Below, in pieces: positions 23,201-34,280 of a stretch of 64,000 nucleotides of DNA (within the stretch, counting starts at the first letter, position 1; each line of letters begins with the position of its first letter). The notes under the pieces were generated by a model. It did not search any database and had not been told where the DNA came from. It worked only from the letters and a program-made list of their open reading frames with translations. The position numbers and the translations under genes were made by a program. Location of the stretch: positions 21,886,001-21,950,000 of the forward strand of contig NC_071331.1 of NCBI RefSeq assembly GCF_010183535.1. Reading direction: 5' to 3'. The stretch comes from Caenorhabditis remanei. Lineage: Eukaryota > Nematoda > Chromadorea > Rhabditida > Rhabditidae.

Positions 23201-24615
23201 ATTTTAAGGTTTCACGGCGAAAAATGGGATTTTCATGGCTGAAATTTATTTTTAAAAATCGGATTTTTGAGCTGAAATTGACAAAAATGGGAATTTTGAG
23301 TCAGAGGGTACAGAAAACCTCATTTTCAGACTAAAAATCTGATTCTGATCGAAATTTTTCAATTTTTTTGAGTGAAAACTAAATTTTTGAAATTTTATAA
23401 CGAAAATCTGCTTTTCATACCTAAAAATTCAGAATTATGCATACTTGCAACGGGCCGGGCCGGGCCGGGCCGGGCCGGGCCGGGCCGGGCCGGGCCGGGC
23501 CGGGCCGATTTGAGAATTTTCACCGGCCCGGCCCGGCCCGGCCCGGCCCGGCCCGGCCCGGCCCGGCCTGGCCCGGCCCGGCCCGGCCGGCCCGGGTTAC
23601 AGTGCAAAAATTTGAAAATTTGAATTTTTTTGAAAATTTTTTGATTTTTTCGCAAAAAAGTCGAATTTTCGACTATGTTTTTACATATCGATAAAACTCA
23701 AGTTTACATAGGATTTTTGACTATTTTTGACGAAAATTTCAAAAAATTTCGAAAAATTTTGTGAAAAAGTTGTGCTCATTTTTTGACTCCGGGCCGACCG
23801 GGCCGGGCCGGGCCGGCAACTTTCTCTACCGGCCCGGGCCGACGGGCCGAGCCGGGCCGGGCCGATATTTTGCAAGTCTGCAGAATTATGCGTTGAAAAT
23901 TATTATTTTCCGACTAAAAACATGATTTTTGGCACAGAAATTGAGTTTTTAACAGAAAATTTGAATTATCAAGTCAAAAAATGACATTTTCAACGTAAAA
24001 AAGGTACTTTTTCGATAAAAAGCGAGTTTTCGGTTTGAAAACCATGATTTTTTGCCAAAAAAAATCTCGTTTTTGCACAAATTTTTATGAAAAAATCGTT
24101 TTCTATCAAAATTTCTCGATTTTTAGCTTGTGAAATCAGTTTTCTATCGATTTTTCAGCTTGAAACTGTTCTTTTTTTCATTTTTTCATTCAAAATCTCC
24201 ATTTACCAGCGGTCCAAAGATTTCCTCTGACCGTTTCGACGTGGACGCAACAGTTCCCGCCTTCCGAACGGTTTTCGCCAAGAATTCGCAATTATTTTTT
24301 GGTTTTGGCTGTTTTACCACTGTCAGCCGTATTTCTTCGTTGTATCTGCAAAAAACTTGAACTTTTTGATGAAATTTGAAATTTTTGAGCCAAAAATCCA
24401 TTTTTAAGGGAAAAAAACTTATTTTGCTCATTTTTGCCCCTTTTTTAGATTTTTCACTGAAAAACTTACTCAAACATGTCTTTCAAGCTTAATAACGTCT
24501 CATTTTTGTTTCTAGCCGCCGCAAGCGGTATAAAAACAGTTCCCAACTCGGTTGTGGCATATGCGAAGGCGTCCTCGAGTTTCGAGATTAATCCGGTGAT
24601 TTCGCCGTTCGACAT
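17214..24615 (-). CDS. Unidentified protein with two related N-terminal modules
   Basis: Eight exons (24470-24615, 24207-24345, 22627-22866, 21165-21265, 20143-20368, 19105-19256, 18211-18329, 17214-17416) join in phase to 441 codons and end in TAG. I do not recognise the family. Two N-terminal modules look related: residues about 10-80 contain AFAYATTELGTVFIPL and about 96-165 contain SFAFANADGYGTIFIP, each followed by a basic beta-rich segment. The spacing of GT-V/I-FIP suggests a duplicated small barrel, which is a guess. The C-terminal third has a Cys/His-containing stretch (SMCERDDCMS) and a basic helical end. No signal peptide or membrane span is evident. A CCAG acceptor lies 8 nt before the ATG. 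Introns of up to 1.4 kb hold foldback repeats. Confidence 0.78.
17515..18035. repeat. Foldback element, family A, in intron 7 of the unidentified gene
   Basis: The left arm contains ggttactgtagctccgattg and tcagatattacgac, and the right arm at 17940-18030 is the inverted complement ending in gaagctcaaaaatcac. It occupies most of the intron. Confidence 0.72.
18340..19040. repeat. Irregular gaaaaa/gattttggggt tract
   Basis: The intron between exons 7 and 6 of the unidentified gene is made of loosely repeated gaaaaatacgattttt, ggggtcaaaaac and gtgaaaaat units of about 25-40 bp. No coding or structured RNA signal is seen. Open frames across it are low-complexity Lys/Phe peptides. Confidence 0.55.
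19508..19966. repeat. Two foldback elements, family B (aagtacccacaagccta)
   Basis: Two palindromes of about 155 bp lie at 19508-19665 and 19809-19966. Each has ends gagctttcagaaaagtaccc and the complement, and each contains gaaaactacagtaaccc beside its mirror image. About 145 bp separate them, so the pair also forms a tandem duplicate. They are intronic in the unidentified gene. Confidence 0.78.
20582..20903. repeat. Palindrome carrying GGCGCGCC-family motifs
   Basis: The left arm starts ccacttttctcaat and contains gtgcgtcaaaggtgcgccag and cgcgccaaaagcacgccag. The right arm repeats these as the inverted complement to 20903. The centre is near 20743. Arms of about 150 bp agree at nearly every position by eye. 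It lies in intron 4 of the unidentified gene. Confidence 0.78.
21362..21492. repeat. Short family-B foldback variant
   Basis: The ends gagctttcagaaaagta and tttctgaaagctc enclose cgaagaactacagtaaccc and its mirror. The variant reads aagtataatcacggg instead of aagtacccacaagcc. It sits in intron 3 of the unidentified gene. Confidence 0.65.
21575..22430. repeat. Four copies of the gatcgggaaaatgtcaaaaacc repeat
   Basis: Copies start near 21575, 21793, 22118 and 22296. Each runs through acctcataaatctgtca, atgtggaaaacagcattttt and aaagaggagttttcactcgg. They are arranged head to tail with unequal spacers. This is the same family as at 8655-8902. Confidence 0.72.
23442..23880. repeat. GC-rich foldback element, copy 4 (longest)
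   Basis: The ends ACTTGCAA and TTTGCAAGT enclose unusually long cgggcc arrays (23451-23506 and 23524-23590) and a second inner pair near 23790-23865. The flanks both read cagaattatgc (23430 and 23881), an 11-bp direct repeat at the insertion point. It lies in intron 2 of the unidentified gene. The frames rich in Arg-Ala-Gly-Pro are artefacts of the GC repeat. Confidence 0.78.
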
Positions 24616-24726
24616 GTGTTTCACTGGAATTATCGATTTTTTCTGATGGATTTACAAAAAAAATTAGCGAAAAACGATGAAAAATTGAGTTTTTACGATA
24701 AAAATTAGAAAAAAATTAAAATTAAT

Positions 24727-24775
24727 GCTCGGCTAAACAACACGCGCTAGTGGGATATCGGAGTGTCGTACTGAA
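24727..24775 (-). promoter_or_regulatory. Candidate promoter motif upstream of the unidentified gene
   Basis: On the minus strand this reads agtacgacactccgatatcc then cactagcgcgtgttgttta, about 113-160 bp before the ATG at 24615. A close copy lies at 59751-59798. A shared 45-base block in non-repetitive spacer fits a promoter or conserved regulatory block, though a small dispersed repeat is an alternative. Confidence 0.4.
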
Positions 24776-25420
24776 AAAAATTGGCGCAAGATTTGAATTT
24801 AGTTTTTTTTAGGATTAGGCGGTTTTTTGTGGGGTTTATCAGGTTTTTTGAAGAAAAATTTGTGAAAATTCAAATTATTTTAATTCAAATAAAAATGCTG
24901 AATTTTGAAATAAAAATTGCCACGTAAATCAAAGAGAACAAGTGAAAACAAACAGTCTATGAAGGAATACTATGCGATTTTTCATGTTTTTGCTGCAGGA
25001 TTTCAAAATTTCCACAATTTTTTTCAATATTCAAAATCAGCAAGCTGGGAGCTTTCACAAAAGTATAATCATGCCTATATTTCGTTTGGAATCAAAGTTT
25101 TTGGGTCTCACCGCGAATTTTAATTGGATTACTGTAGTTTTCGCGACAGGACCCAGTTTTTCTGAATTTTTGTAATAATATTTGAATTTATCTTGTTCTC
25201 AGCTTTCAGAAAAGTACCCACAAGCCTATGTTCTGGTCAAATTGGGTCTTACCACGAAAACCGCCCGGGTTACTGTAGTTTTTGTGGCGAGATCCAATCT
25301 GAATGGAATATAGGCTTGTGGGTACTTTTCTGAAAGCTCTCAACGCGCTGAATCTAACTAGACTATAGAGAGACTCTGAAATTCAAAGGAAAACAAGAAA
25401 AAAAACAAAATCAAAATAAT

Positions 25421-26780
25421 TTATTCTTCAGTTTTTGGCATTTTCGCCTCATTACAATTGATAGTGTCACCTTTTCTTTTCTTCAAATCAACAACAGAAT
25501 TATTTAAAGAGGGCATTAAATTAATACAAGTATTTTGTACGTGTCTACTCAATACTTCACCGGTAAAAGAGGTGGCGGGGAAACGGAGTGGTTGGGGGGC
25601 GTGTCTAATTTTCTCATCTTTATAATACTCATCACCTAACTTTTTAATCATCTCAATCCGATCCTTTGTACTTTTGAATGTGGCCGCCACTCGAAATATT
25701 TCATCCATGAATTGAATATTCATGTTTTTCAGATGTTCCTGTGCCTTCCTGACCTCTTCTGAATCCTTTTCTTCTGAAATCTTGGATCCTGAATCCTTCT
25801 CGTCATCTGAATCCGCAAACACATCTTTGGAAACATGTCGCTCCAGTTTCACTGCTTCTTTTCTCCAATTCTTACGACTTCCTTCGAATTTCTTGACAAT
25901 TACAGTCTGAAAAATGATGAAAATGAGATTTTTAACATTTGAAACTTTAAAAAACGAGTTCCCCGCCCTCAAATTACCCTAAAACTCTAATTTTAGCTTC
26001 TGGGTTACTGTAACGGCAATTGTGTGCAAACACTGTGAAGCCAATGTATCAGATATTACGACAATTTGCAGAAAATTTGAAAATTAAGTGAAAGTTTCAG
26101 GGAAAACGGGATTTTAGGGTTAAAAATGATGGGGAATTCGGTTTTCGTTGTGAAAATCTGGGTTTTCGAGTTTTTAGTACTAAAAATTGCCATTTTGAAG
26201 CGAAAAATGTATAATTTTTACTTGGAATCTCAGTTTACTCAGTTATTTCCTATTTGAAACTATATTTTGACAAACCTAACTTTGACAATGTATATCTGAA
26301 AAGTGGGCGGAGCTATTAAAAAGTTGTCAACTACAAAAATGAAGCTCTATTCTTGAGCTATCCAGTCGTATTAAAATTTTTTTGAATTTCTCAGTTTTTG
26401 ATACAAAAATATAGGGTCAAAGTTGACTACTTTTTTGCTCTATTTTTTAATGAAAATAAACTGAAAATCTGGTTTTTCACTTCATATCTAGTAAAATTAT
26501 CTCAAAACCATAAGAATTTAAGGTTTTCAAACAATAAAAAGAAACTTTTCACGAAAAAATAGTCCAAAAAATGCCATTTTCAACTCAAAAATCTAGTTCC
26601 GAACCGATTTTTCCTGTCTAAAATCGTCAAATGTTCCAATATTTCAGCCGTAAAACCTACAAAATCCAGACAAACCTTCATTTTCTCTTCAGAATCCATA
26701 AATTTCCCATTCATTCCGTCAGCCTTCTTGTCCATATCGACAATCTTCGAATCCTTGGCGTCTGGGTAGGCGGTGGCCAT
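25421..26780 (-). CDS. Unidentified acidic/charged protein, left palindrome copy
   Basis: Two exons, 26676-26780 (35 codons, ATGGCCACCGCC start) and 25421-25906 (161 codons plus stop), join in phase 0 to give 196 residues. I do not recognise the family. The N-terminus MATAYPDAKDSKIVDMDKK is followed by a charged central part with an acidic stretch (DSDDEKDSGSK) and a helical segment (KAQEHLKNMNIQFMDEIFRV). The C-terminal part has a basic KKRKGD and a Lys/Glu-rich end. No signal peptide or membrane span is visible; the basic patch would suit a nuclear or cytosolic protein. It diverges head to head from the copy at 29461. Confidence 0.7.
26250..26450. repeat. Half of a tttgtagttgacaactttt foldback in the left arm intron
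   Basis: The intron of the left copy contains gggcggagctattaaaaagt, tgtcaactacaaaaatgaag and the tatagggtcaaagttga block. In the right arm the same family forms a complete hairpin (29790-30190). Confidence 0.55.
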
Positions 26781-29245
26781 GATTTCAGCGATTTTTCTGG
26801 AAAAAAGAGAGGATCAAGAGGAAAATGAGGGACAGGAGGCAGAAAACGACGAAAAAAACATGTAAAATTCATAAAAATCGGTCAAAATCCTACTAAAGTC
26901 ATGAAAAACTAGAAAAAATGATAAAAATTCACTAAAAACAGGGTGAAAATGGAAAATAGGAAAAACTCAATAACCAAGAGGGCAACAGATGAGTTATAAA
27001 TGAGAATACTGACTTCATAATCAATTAATTATATAATTATTCAATTATACTGTATTCTCACTTATCTTCCCACAGGCTACCATCTCTTGGGAAAAGTGGG
27101 CGGAGCTTAGGGTATTGGGAAACCTACTGGAATTGTCTGGAAACTTCTTCAGTTATTGATTTTTGTTTTAAGTTTTTAATGGAATTTCATAGATTCAGAG
27201 TGATGAGAGCTTTCAGAAAAGTATAATCATGTCTGTATTTTGAGAAATTTTAGTTTTAGGTAATTTTCACACTAAAAACTGATTTTTTACCGATTTTCCA
27301 GACAAGAATTATTTTTCACTAAAAATTCAATTAATTATCTATATTTAGGAACCAAAAACATCCCAAACAAGCAAGAATTCACAAAGTTATAGAATTTCGA
27401 AAATTTTCGAAAATCGAAAAATATGAAAATCATGCGAAAATCAATATTTTTGGGAGAGTGAATCGGTGAGCGAAGACTAACTAGATTAGATAACCAAATA
27501 ATATAATTATTTTATGGTCACACATTAAAATCTTCCCTCAAGCCACCATCTCGTGGGAAAAAGTGGGCGGGGCTTCCCCACCGTAAATGGCTATGGGAAG
27601 CAACCTGGAAATGTCGGAAAATGGTTCGGAAGTTTGGTTTTGGTAATTTTAATGTGAATTTCCAGATTCAGCTCGTTGAGAGCTTTCAGAAAAGTATAAT
27701 CATGTCTGTATTTTGAAATATTTAAATTTTAAGAAATTTTCACACTAAAAACTAAAAATACTCTTTATACCGGATTTTTTTTTTTTATGTCTGCAATTAT
27801 TTTTAAATGTAAATTCAATCAATTATCTATACTTTGAAATTAAAAACATCAGAAAGAAGCAAGAATTCATAAAGTTATAGAATTTCGAATAATTTCGAAA
27901 ATTGAAAAATTTTGGAATTAGGGGGTGTAACTCGGATAGTTTTGACATGTCGGATATGATATTTATATTTTTGGGTTCAGCGAATCGAGAGATTTCAGAA
28001 AAGTACCCACACACCTAGTTTTGGACTATTTCAAGTTTTTGAGGCTCATGTGCCTTTAAACGGGTTACTGTAGTTTTCGCGGCGGGATCCAGAGATCAGA
28101 AATCATGGCATGTGGGTACTTTTCTGAAAGCTCTCAATTCACTGATCTCAAAAATATGAATTTCATATTCGTCATGTCAAAACTAGCCGAGTTACACCTA
28201 TGATTCCAAAATTTTTGATTTTCGTAAATTTTCGAAATTCTTTAACTTTGTGAATTCTCGCTGGTTTTGGATGTTTTTAGGACCAAAATATAAACAATTA
28301 ATTGAATTTTTAGTAAAAAATAATTGCAGCCATAAAAAATCCAAAAACTCGGTGAAAATTAAGTTTTTAGTGGGAAAAACACCGAAAATTTGCAAAATTA
28401 AAATTTTTCAAAATGCAGACATGATTATACTTTTCTGAAAGCTCTCATCAAGCTGAATTTAGAAATTCACACTAAAATTCCTAAAACCAAACTTACGCAG
28501 ATTTTTCAGACAGTTTCCGGTAGTTTCCCATAGCCTATTACCTCCCGGGGAAGCCCCGCCCACTTTTTCCCACGAGATGGTGGCTTGAGGGAAGATTTTA
28601 ATGTTTGTCCATTTAATAATTATATTATCTAGTTAGTTAGTCTTCGCTCACAGACTCACTCTCCCAAAAATATAGATTTTCGCATGATTTTCCTATTTTT
28701 CGATTTTCGAAATTTTTCGAAATTCTATAACTTTGTGAATTCTTGCTTGTTTGAGATGTTATTAGGGCCAAACTGTAGATAATTGATTGAATTTTTAGTG
28801 AAAATTAATTTTTGTCTGGAAAATCGGTAAAAAATCAGTTTTTTGTGTGAAAATTACCTAAAATTAAATTTTCACAAAATACATTTATGATTATACTTTT
28901 CTGAAAGCTCTCATCACTTTGAATCTGGAAATTCCATTGAAAACTTAAAACAAAAATCAATAACTGTAGAAGTTTCCAGACAATTCCAGAAGGTTTCCCA
29001 ATAGCCTAAGCCCCGCCCACTTTTTCCCACGAGATGGTAGCCTGTGGGAAGATAAGTGAGAATACAGTATAATTGAATAATTATATAATTATTTGAATGG
29101 TTATGAAGTCATTCTTCTTATTTGTAACCCATCGGACGTCGGTTATAGATTTTTTCCTATTTCAACCTGTTTTTAGTGAATTTTTATCATTTTTTCTAGT
29201 TTTTCATGACTTTAGTAGGATTTTGACCGATTTTTATGAATTTTA

Positions 29246-29379
29246 TTATCGAAATAAAAAAGTTCCGACATTTTTTCCCCCTCGGTGTTTGCGGACTCAA
29301 GCCAAAATTATCAAATTTTGGCTTGAGTCCGCAAACACCGACGAGGAAAAAATGTCGGAACTTTTTTGTTGCGACAATA
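29246..29379. mobile_element. 134-bp hairpin MITE present in one palindrome arm only
   Basis: Arms of about 50 bp (aaaaaagttccgacattttt, tgtttgcggactcaagcc) are inverted around a short centre near 29310. The left arm of the large palindrome has the uninterrupted sequence at the corresponding place (26861). The insertion therefore came after the palindrome formed. It lies 82 bp upstream of the right-arm gene start. Confidence 0.8.
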
Positions 29380-29460
29380 CATGTTTTTTTCGTCGTTTTC
29401 TGCCTCCTATCCCTATTTTTCCCTTAATACTCTCTTTTTTCCAGAAAAATCGCTGAAATC

Positions 29461-31211
29461 ATGGCCACCGCCTACCCAGACGCCAAGGATTCGAAGATTG
29501 TCGATATGGACAAGAAGGCTGACGGAATTAATGGGAAATTGATGGATTCTGGAGACAAGACGAAGGTATGTCATGGGTTTTGTGGTTGTTAAGGCTGAAA
29601 TATTGGAACATTTGACGATTTTAGACGGGAAAAATCGGTTTGAAACTAGATTTTTGAGTTGAAAATGACATTTTTTGGACTGTTTTTTCTGTGAAAAGTT
29701 CATTTTATTGTTTGAAAACCTTACATGCTTATAGTTTTGAGATAATTTTACTAGATATGAAGTGAATACCCAGATTTTCATTTTATTTTCATTTAAAAAA
29801 AGAGCCAAAAATTGCTCAACTTTGACCCTATATTTTTGTATCAAAAACTGAGAAATTCAAAAAGTGTTTCATATCACTGGATAGCTCAAGAACAGAGCTT
29901 CATTTTTGTAGTTGACAACTTTTCAATAGCTCCGCCCACTTTTGAGGTAGATATACATCGTCAAAGTTAGGTTTGAAGGCGAGAGGGAGGGAAACCTCCT
30001 TTCGCACGCACTCTCGTCCCAAGTAGTAACTTAGCGGGAAACGTTATATCTCAAAAATGGGCGGAGCTATCAAAAAGTTGTCAACTATAAAAATGAAGCT
30101 CTATTCTTCAGCTATCCAGTGGTATTAAAATGTTTTTTGAATTTCTTTGTTTTTGATACAAAAATATAGGGTAAAAGTTGACCAGATTTTCAACTATTTT
30201 CAAAGTTCAAGCGGATTACTGTAATCCCAAACTATGTGCAAACACCGTGAAGTCAATGTATCAGATATTACGACAATTTGCAGAAAATTTGAATCTTTGG
30301 TGAAAATTTTAAGAAAAACGGGATTAAGAGTGAAAAATCCACAGAAAATTACATTTTTCTGCTGAAAGAATTCCAAATAGACATTTTTGTGTGAAAATAT
30401 AGTTTAAAATAGGAAATAACTGAGTAAACTGAGATTTCAAGTAAAAATTATACATTTTTAGATTCAAAATGTCATTTTTCAGTGCTAACAACTAGGAAAA
30501 CTGAATTCCCCTACGTTTTTACCCTTTGTTAACATTTTTCTCGAAAATTTCACTCAATTTTCGAATTTTCTGCAAATTGTCGAAATATCTGATACATTGG
30601 CTTCACGGTGTTTGCAAACAATCGGGACTACAGTAACCCAGATGCTGAAATTAAAGTTTTAGGGTGATTTGAGGACGGGAAACTCGTTTTTTGAAGTTTC
30701 AAATGTAAAAAATCTCATTTTCATCATTTTTCAGACTGTAATTGTCAAGAAATTTGAAGGAAGTCGTAAGAATTGGAGAAAAGGAGCAGTGAAGCTTGAG
30801 CGACATGTCTCTAAAGATGTATTTGAGGATTCAGATGACGAGAAGGATTCAGATGCACCGATTTCAGAAGAAAAGGATTCAGAAGAGGTCAGGAAGGCAC
30901 AGGAACATCTGAAAAACATGAATATTCAATTCATGGACGAAATATTTCGAGTGGCGGCCACATTCAAAAGTACAAAGGATCGAATTGAAATGATTAAAAA
31001 GTTAGGTGATGAGTATTATAAAGATGAGAAAATTAGACACGCCCCCCAACCACTCCGTTTCCCCGCCACCTCTTTTACTGGTGAAGTATTGAGTACACAA
31101 AATACTTATATCGATTTAATGCCTTCTTTGAATAACTCTGTTGATTTGAAGAAAAGAAAAGGTGACACTATCAATTGTAATGAGGCGAAAATGCCAAAAA
31201 CTGATGAATAA
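29461..31211 (+). CDS. Unidentified acidic/charged protein, right palindrome copy
   Basis: Exons 29461-29565 and 30735-31211 join in phase 0 to give 193 residues. The protein is clearly the same as that of 25421-26780. Differences include Gly-Asp-Lys-Thr-Lys at the end of exon 1, DAPISEE for GSKISEE, and deletion of a few residues before LMPSLNNSV. Both frames are intact despite these changes, suggesting that both copies are or recently were under selection. The exon 1 donor is GTATGT and the exon 2 acceptor TTTTTCAG. I do not recognise the family. Confidence 0.7.
29790..30190. repeat. Hairpin of the tttgtagttgacaactttt family
   Basis: The inverted arms contain tatatttttgtatcaaaaac, gaagctctattcttcagcta and agctccgcccacttttgag. 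They enclose a non-repetitive centre of about 60 bp. It lies in the intron of the right-arm gene. Related hairpins are at 47925-48195 and 59145-59365. Confidence 0.7.
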
Positions 31212-31284
31212 ATAATTTATATTTTGTATTTTCTCGTTTTTTTTTTTGATTTTCAGATTCTCTCACTAGTCTAGTTAGATTCAG

Positions 31285-32240
31285 CTCGTTCTCAGCTTTC
31301 AGAAAAGTACCCACAAGCCTAGATTCCGTTCAGTTTGGGTCTCGCCACGAAAACTACAGTAACCAGGGCGATTTTCGTGACGGGACCCAATTTTATCAGA
31401 ACATAGGCTTGTGGGTACATTTTTGAAAGCTGAGAACAAGCGGAATTTGAATATTATTAAAAATTCAGAAAAATGGGTCCTGTTGCGAAAACGACAGTAA
31501 TCCAATCAAAATTCGCGGTGAGACCTAAAAACTTCAAATCCAAACGAAATATAGGGTTGATTATACTTTTTTGAAAGTTCTCAACGAGCTGAATTCAAAA
31601 AATTAACTTCGGTGTAATTATTCATGAAAATCCAACAGATTACGGTAGTTTTCGTCAAAATTGGTTTTCGAAAAATTTCGAAATTCTATAACTTTCTTGG
31701 TTTTTGGTATTTCTTGTTGATTTTTAGCGGGAAATTGGGGTCTCGACACGATTTACGCGGGTTACTGTAGTTCGTGGTAGGATACCATTTTTCTGTATTT
31801 TTGTAATGATATTCAAATTCAGCTTGTTTTGAGCTTTCAAAAAGTACCCACAAGCCTATATTCTGATCGAATTGGGTCCCACCACGAAAACCGCCTGGGT
31901 TACTGTAGTTTTCGTGGTGGGACCCAAAATGCTCAGAATATAGGCTTGTGGGTACTTTTCTGAAAGCTGAGAACAAGCTAAATTCGATTCTTTTTTTCAA
32001 ATTCAGAGATTCTTTAAAAAATCACGGTTCTATCTAAAAAATACTAGTTTTTTAATGAAAATTCTGTTATTTTTGCATCTAAAAATTCAACTTTCTCTAC
32101 ATATTTTCAATATTTTAAGACTCTAGTCTAGTCATTAGTAATCCTCTTTCTTCCATGATTTCAAAATCAAGATGACTGACTCATTTTCTGCCTTCTGACC
32201 TTCTATTACATTTTGATCTACACGTCGTCCCCCCATGATA
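31285..32240. repeat. Spacer with two family-B foldbacks and a degenerate third
   Basis: Palindromes with tttcagaaaagtacccaca ends occur at about 31287-31440 and 31835-31975. A degenerate pair reading aagtataatc lies at 31500-31590. I see no gene in this spacer between the palindrome copy and the EF-hand gene. Confidence 0.65.
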
Positions 32241-32589
32241 TTTCAAAATGATGAGTAATTTCTCTTTTTCTTCTCTTAAGAAGAGAGATAAGAGAGATCA
32301 CAAGACGAGAAAAAGTTTAGGTGAGAAAGAGAAAGAGACGCAGACATCAAGAGCATTGACACTATTTAATCGGGGGGCACAGGATTGGTGGGAAAGACAA
32401 AAGAGTTCATTTCGACGAAGCAGCGGACGGAGCAAATGGTTGATAACAAACATATCAGTGAGTTTTTTTGAACTTTTGAACGAAAAGAATTAGGAAATGG
32501 GTTTTTTTTAAAGTTTTCCTCAAGATTTTTGTGTCGGGGCCGAAATTTTTTGTTGAATTTTTGAAAATGAGTGTGACAATCAAATTTAG

Positions 32590-33080
32590 GACACTGAGAG
32601 CTTTCAGAAAAGTACCCACAAGCCTATATTCCAATCAGTTTGGGTATCGACACGAAAACTACAGTAACCCAGAATTTCGATAAATTTGAAACCGTTGTAA
32701 CTTTGTTAGTTTTGACGCAATATTTCTAAAAATAAAAAATTTGAATTCATCTAGTCAAGAGCTTTCAGAAAAGTACCCGCCTAGGTTCTGCCCATTTTGG
32801 GTCCCACCACGAAAACCGTCTGGGTTACTGTAGTTTTCGCGTCGAGACCCAATTCGATCAGGACCTAGGCTTGTGGGTACTTTTCTGAAAGCTCTCGGCG
32901 CGCTGAATTTCAGTTTCTTAGTTTTTGGAAAATCGCGTCAAAACTGACGAAGTTACAACGGTTTCAAATTTTTCGAAATTCTGGGTTACTGTAGTTTTCG
33001 CGTCGAGACCCTATGTGATCAGAACATAGGCTTGTGGGTACTATTCCCAATGCTGAGAACAAGCTGAATTTTTAATATTA
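32590..33080. repeat. Family-B foldbacks in intron 2 of the EF-hand gene
   Basis: A half copy lies at 32598-32680, a complete palindrome at 32757-32905, and another half at 32980-33060. All carry acttttctgaaagctct or its complement and the gaaaactacagtaaccc block. Confidence 0.65.
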
Positions 33081-33644
33081 TCACAAAAATGTAGGAAAAA
33101 TTTGGTCTTTTACTAATTTCCTTTTTTTTTGATTTCCCAATCTATTCATTTTTTTCAGAAAACGCGTTCGATGAGCACTCCAAGACGAAAAAAGGAAAAT
33201 TGAGTCGATCTGAAGCGAAGAAAGCTCTGGATGACTTGGATAAGTCCTCGGATTTCAGTGCTCGATGGAGAAAATACTCGAGTGGGGGATTTGTGGACTT
33301 ACAAGGTCAGTTAGAGAGTGGATTTTTGTATTTCTACAGTAACCTGGCATTGGGTTACTGTACTTTTTTAAAATCTTATGGCTAGCTGAATCAGAAAATG
33401 TGAATTTCATGCGTTTCATCTCAAAACTCAAAAATTGAAAATTTTGAAATTTTTCGAAAATCTGTAACTTTGTGAACTTAGATTTGTTTTTCTTCATTTT
33501 TAGCTTAACATATAAAAAATACATCAAATTTTGTCTGAAAAATGGCTCCTGCACCAAAAACGACAACCCAAAGTGCCTACTGTAGTTTTCGTGGTGGGAT
33601 CCAATTTTTCTAAATTTTTGTTATAACATTCAAAATCAGCTTGT

Positions 33645-34280
33645 TCTCAGCTTTCAGAAAAGTACCCACAAGGCTAGGTTCTGAACAATTTGGGTCTCGA
33701 CGCGAAAACTACAGTACTCCAGGCGGTTTTCGCGTCGAGACCCAAAGTGATTGGAATCTAGGCTTGTGGGTACTTTGCTGAAAGCTCTCGGCGCGCTGAA
33801 TTTAAATTTCTAATTTTTTGGGAAATTCCGTCAAAACTGACAAAGTTGTAACAGTTTCAAACTGTTCGAAATTCTGGATTACTGTAGTTTTCGTGGTGGG
33901 ACCCAAAGTGATCAAAACGTAGGCTTGTGGGTACTTTTCTGAAAGCTCTCGGCGCGCTGAATTTAAGTTTCTTAGTTTTTGGGAAATTGCGTCAAAACTG
34001 ACAAAGTTGTAACAGTTTCAAACTGTTCGAAATTCTGGATTACTGTAGTTTTCGCGTTGAGACCCAAAGTAATAGAAATATAGGCTTGTGGGTACTTTTC
34101 TGAAAGCTCTCGGCGCGCTGAATTTAAGTTTCTTAGTTTTTGGGAAATTGCGTCAAAACTGACAAAGTTGTAACAGTTTCAAACTGTTCGAAATTCTGGA
34201 TTACTGTAGTTTTCGCGTTGAGACCCAAAGTAATAGAAATATAGGCTTGTGGGTACTTTTCTGAAAGCTCTCAACGAGCT
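33645..34280. repeat. Family-B foldback plus 161-bp tandem repeat (three units)
   Basis: A full palindrome at 33645-33785 is followed by three direct units whose marker attctggattactgtag starts at 33871, 34032 and 34193, an exact 161-bp period. Units two and three look identical. Each ends with ataggcttgtgggtactttt and ctgaaagctctcggcgcgc. They fill intron 3 of the EF-hand gene. Confidence 0.85.

Larger units (their letters stand above)
24980..31600. repeat. 6.6-kb imperfect palindrome with a gene in each arm
   Basis: The left arm (about 24980-28060) and right arm (about 28060-31600) are inverted copies. Matching landmarks are the family-B repeats (25190-25345 with 31285-31440), the two genes, the family-A repeats (25995 with 30640), and the acaggctaccatctcttggg and ccaccatctcgtgggaaa blocks (27070 and 27540 with 29040 and 28580). 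The centre is a family-B foldback at about 27975-28135. The arms are diverged by small indels. Confidence 0.85.

Noticed and set aside
29097..29456. 119-codon frame upstream of the right palindrome gene
   Set aside because: It runs through the hairpin MITE, ends before the real ATG, and has no counterpart in the left arm.
32248..32493. Single 81-codon exon reading through 32320
   Set aside because: A GTGAGA donor at 32321 and a CACAG acceptor at 32382 give a 62-bp intron that restores the frame leading into the EF-hand exon; readthrough leads to a dead end.
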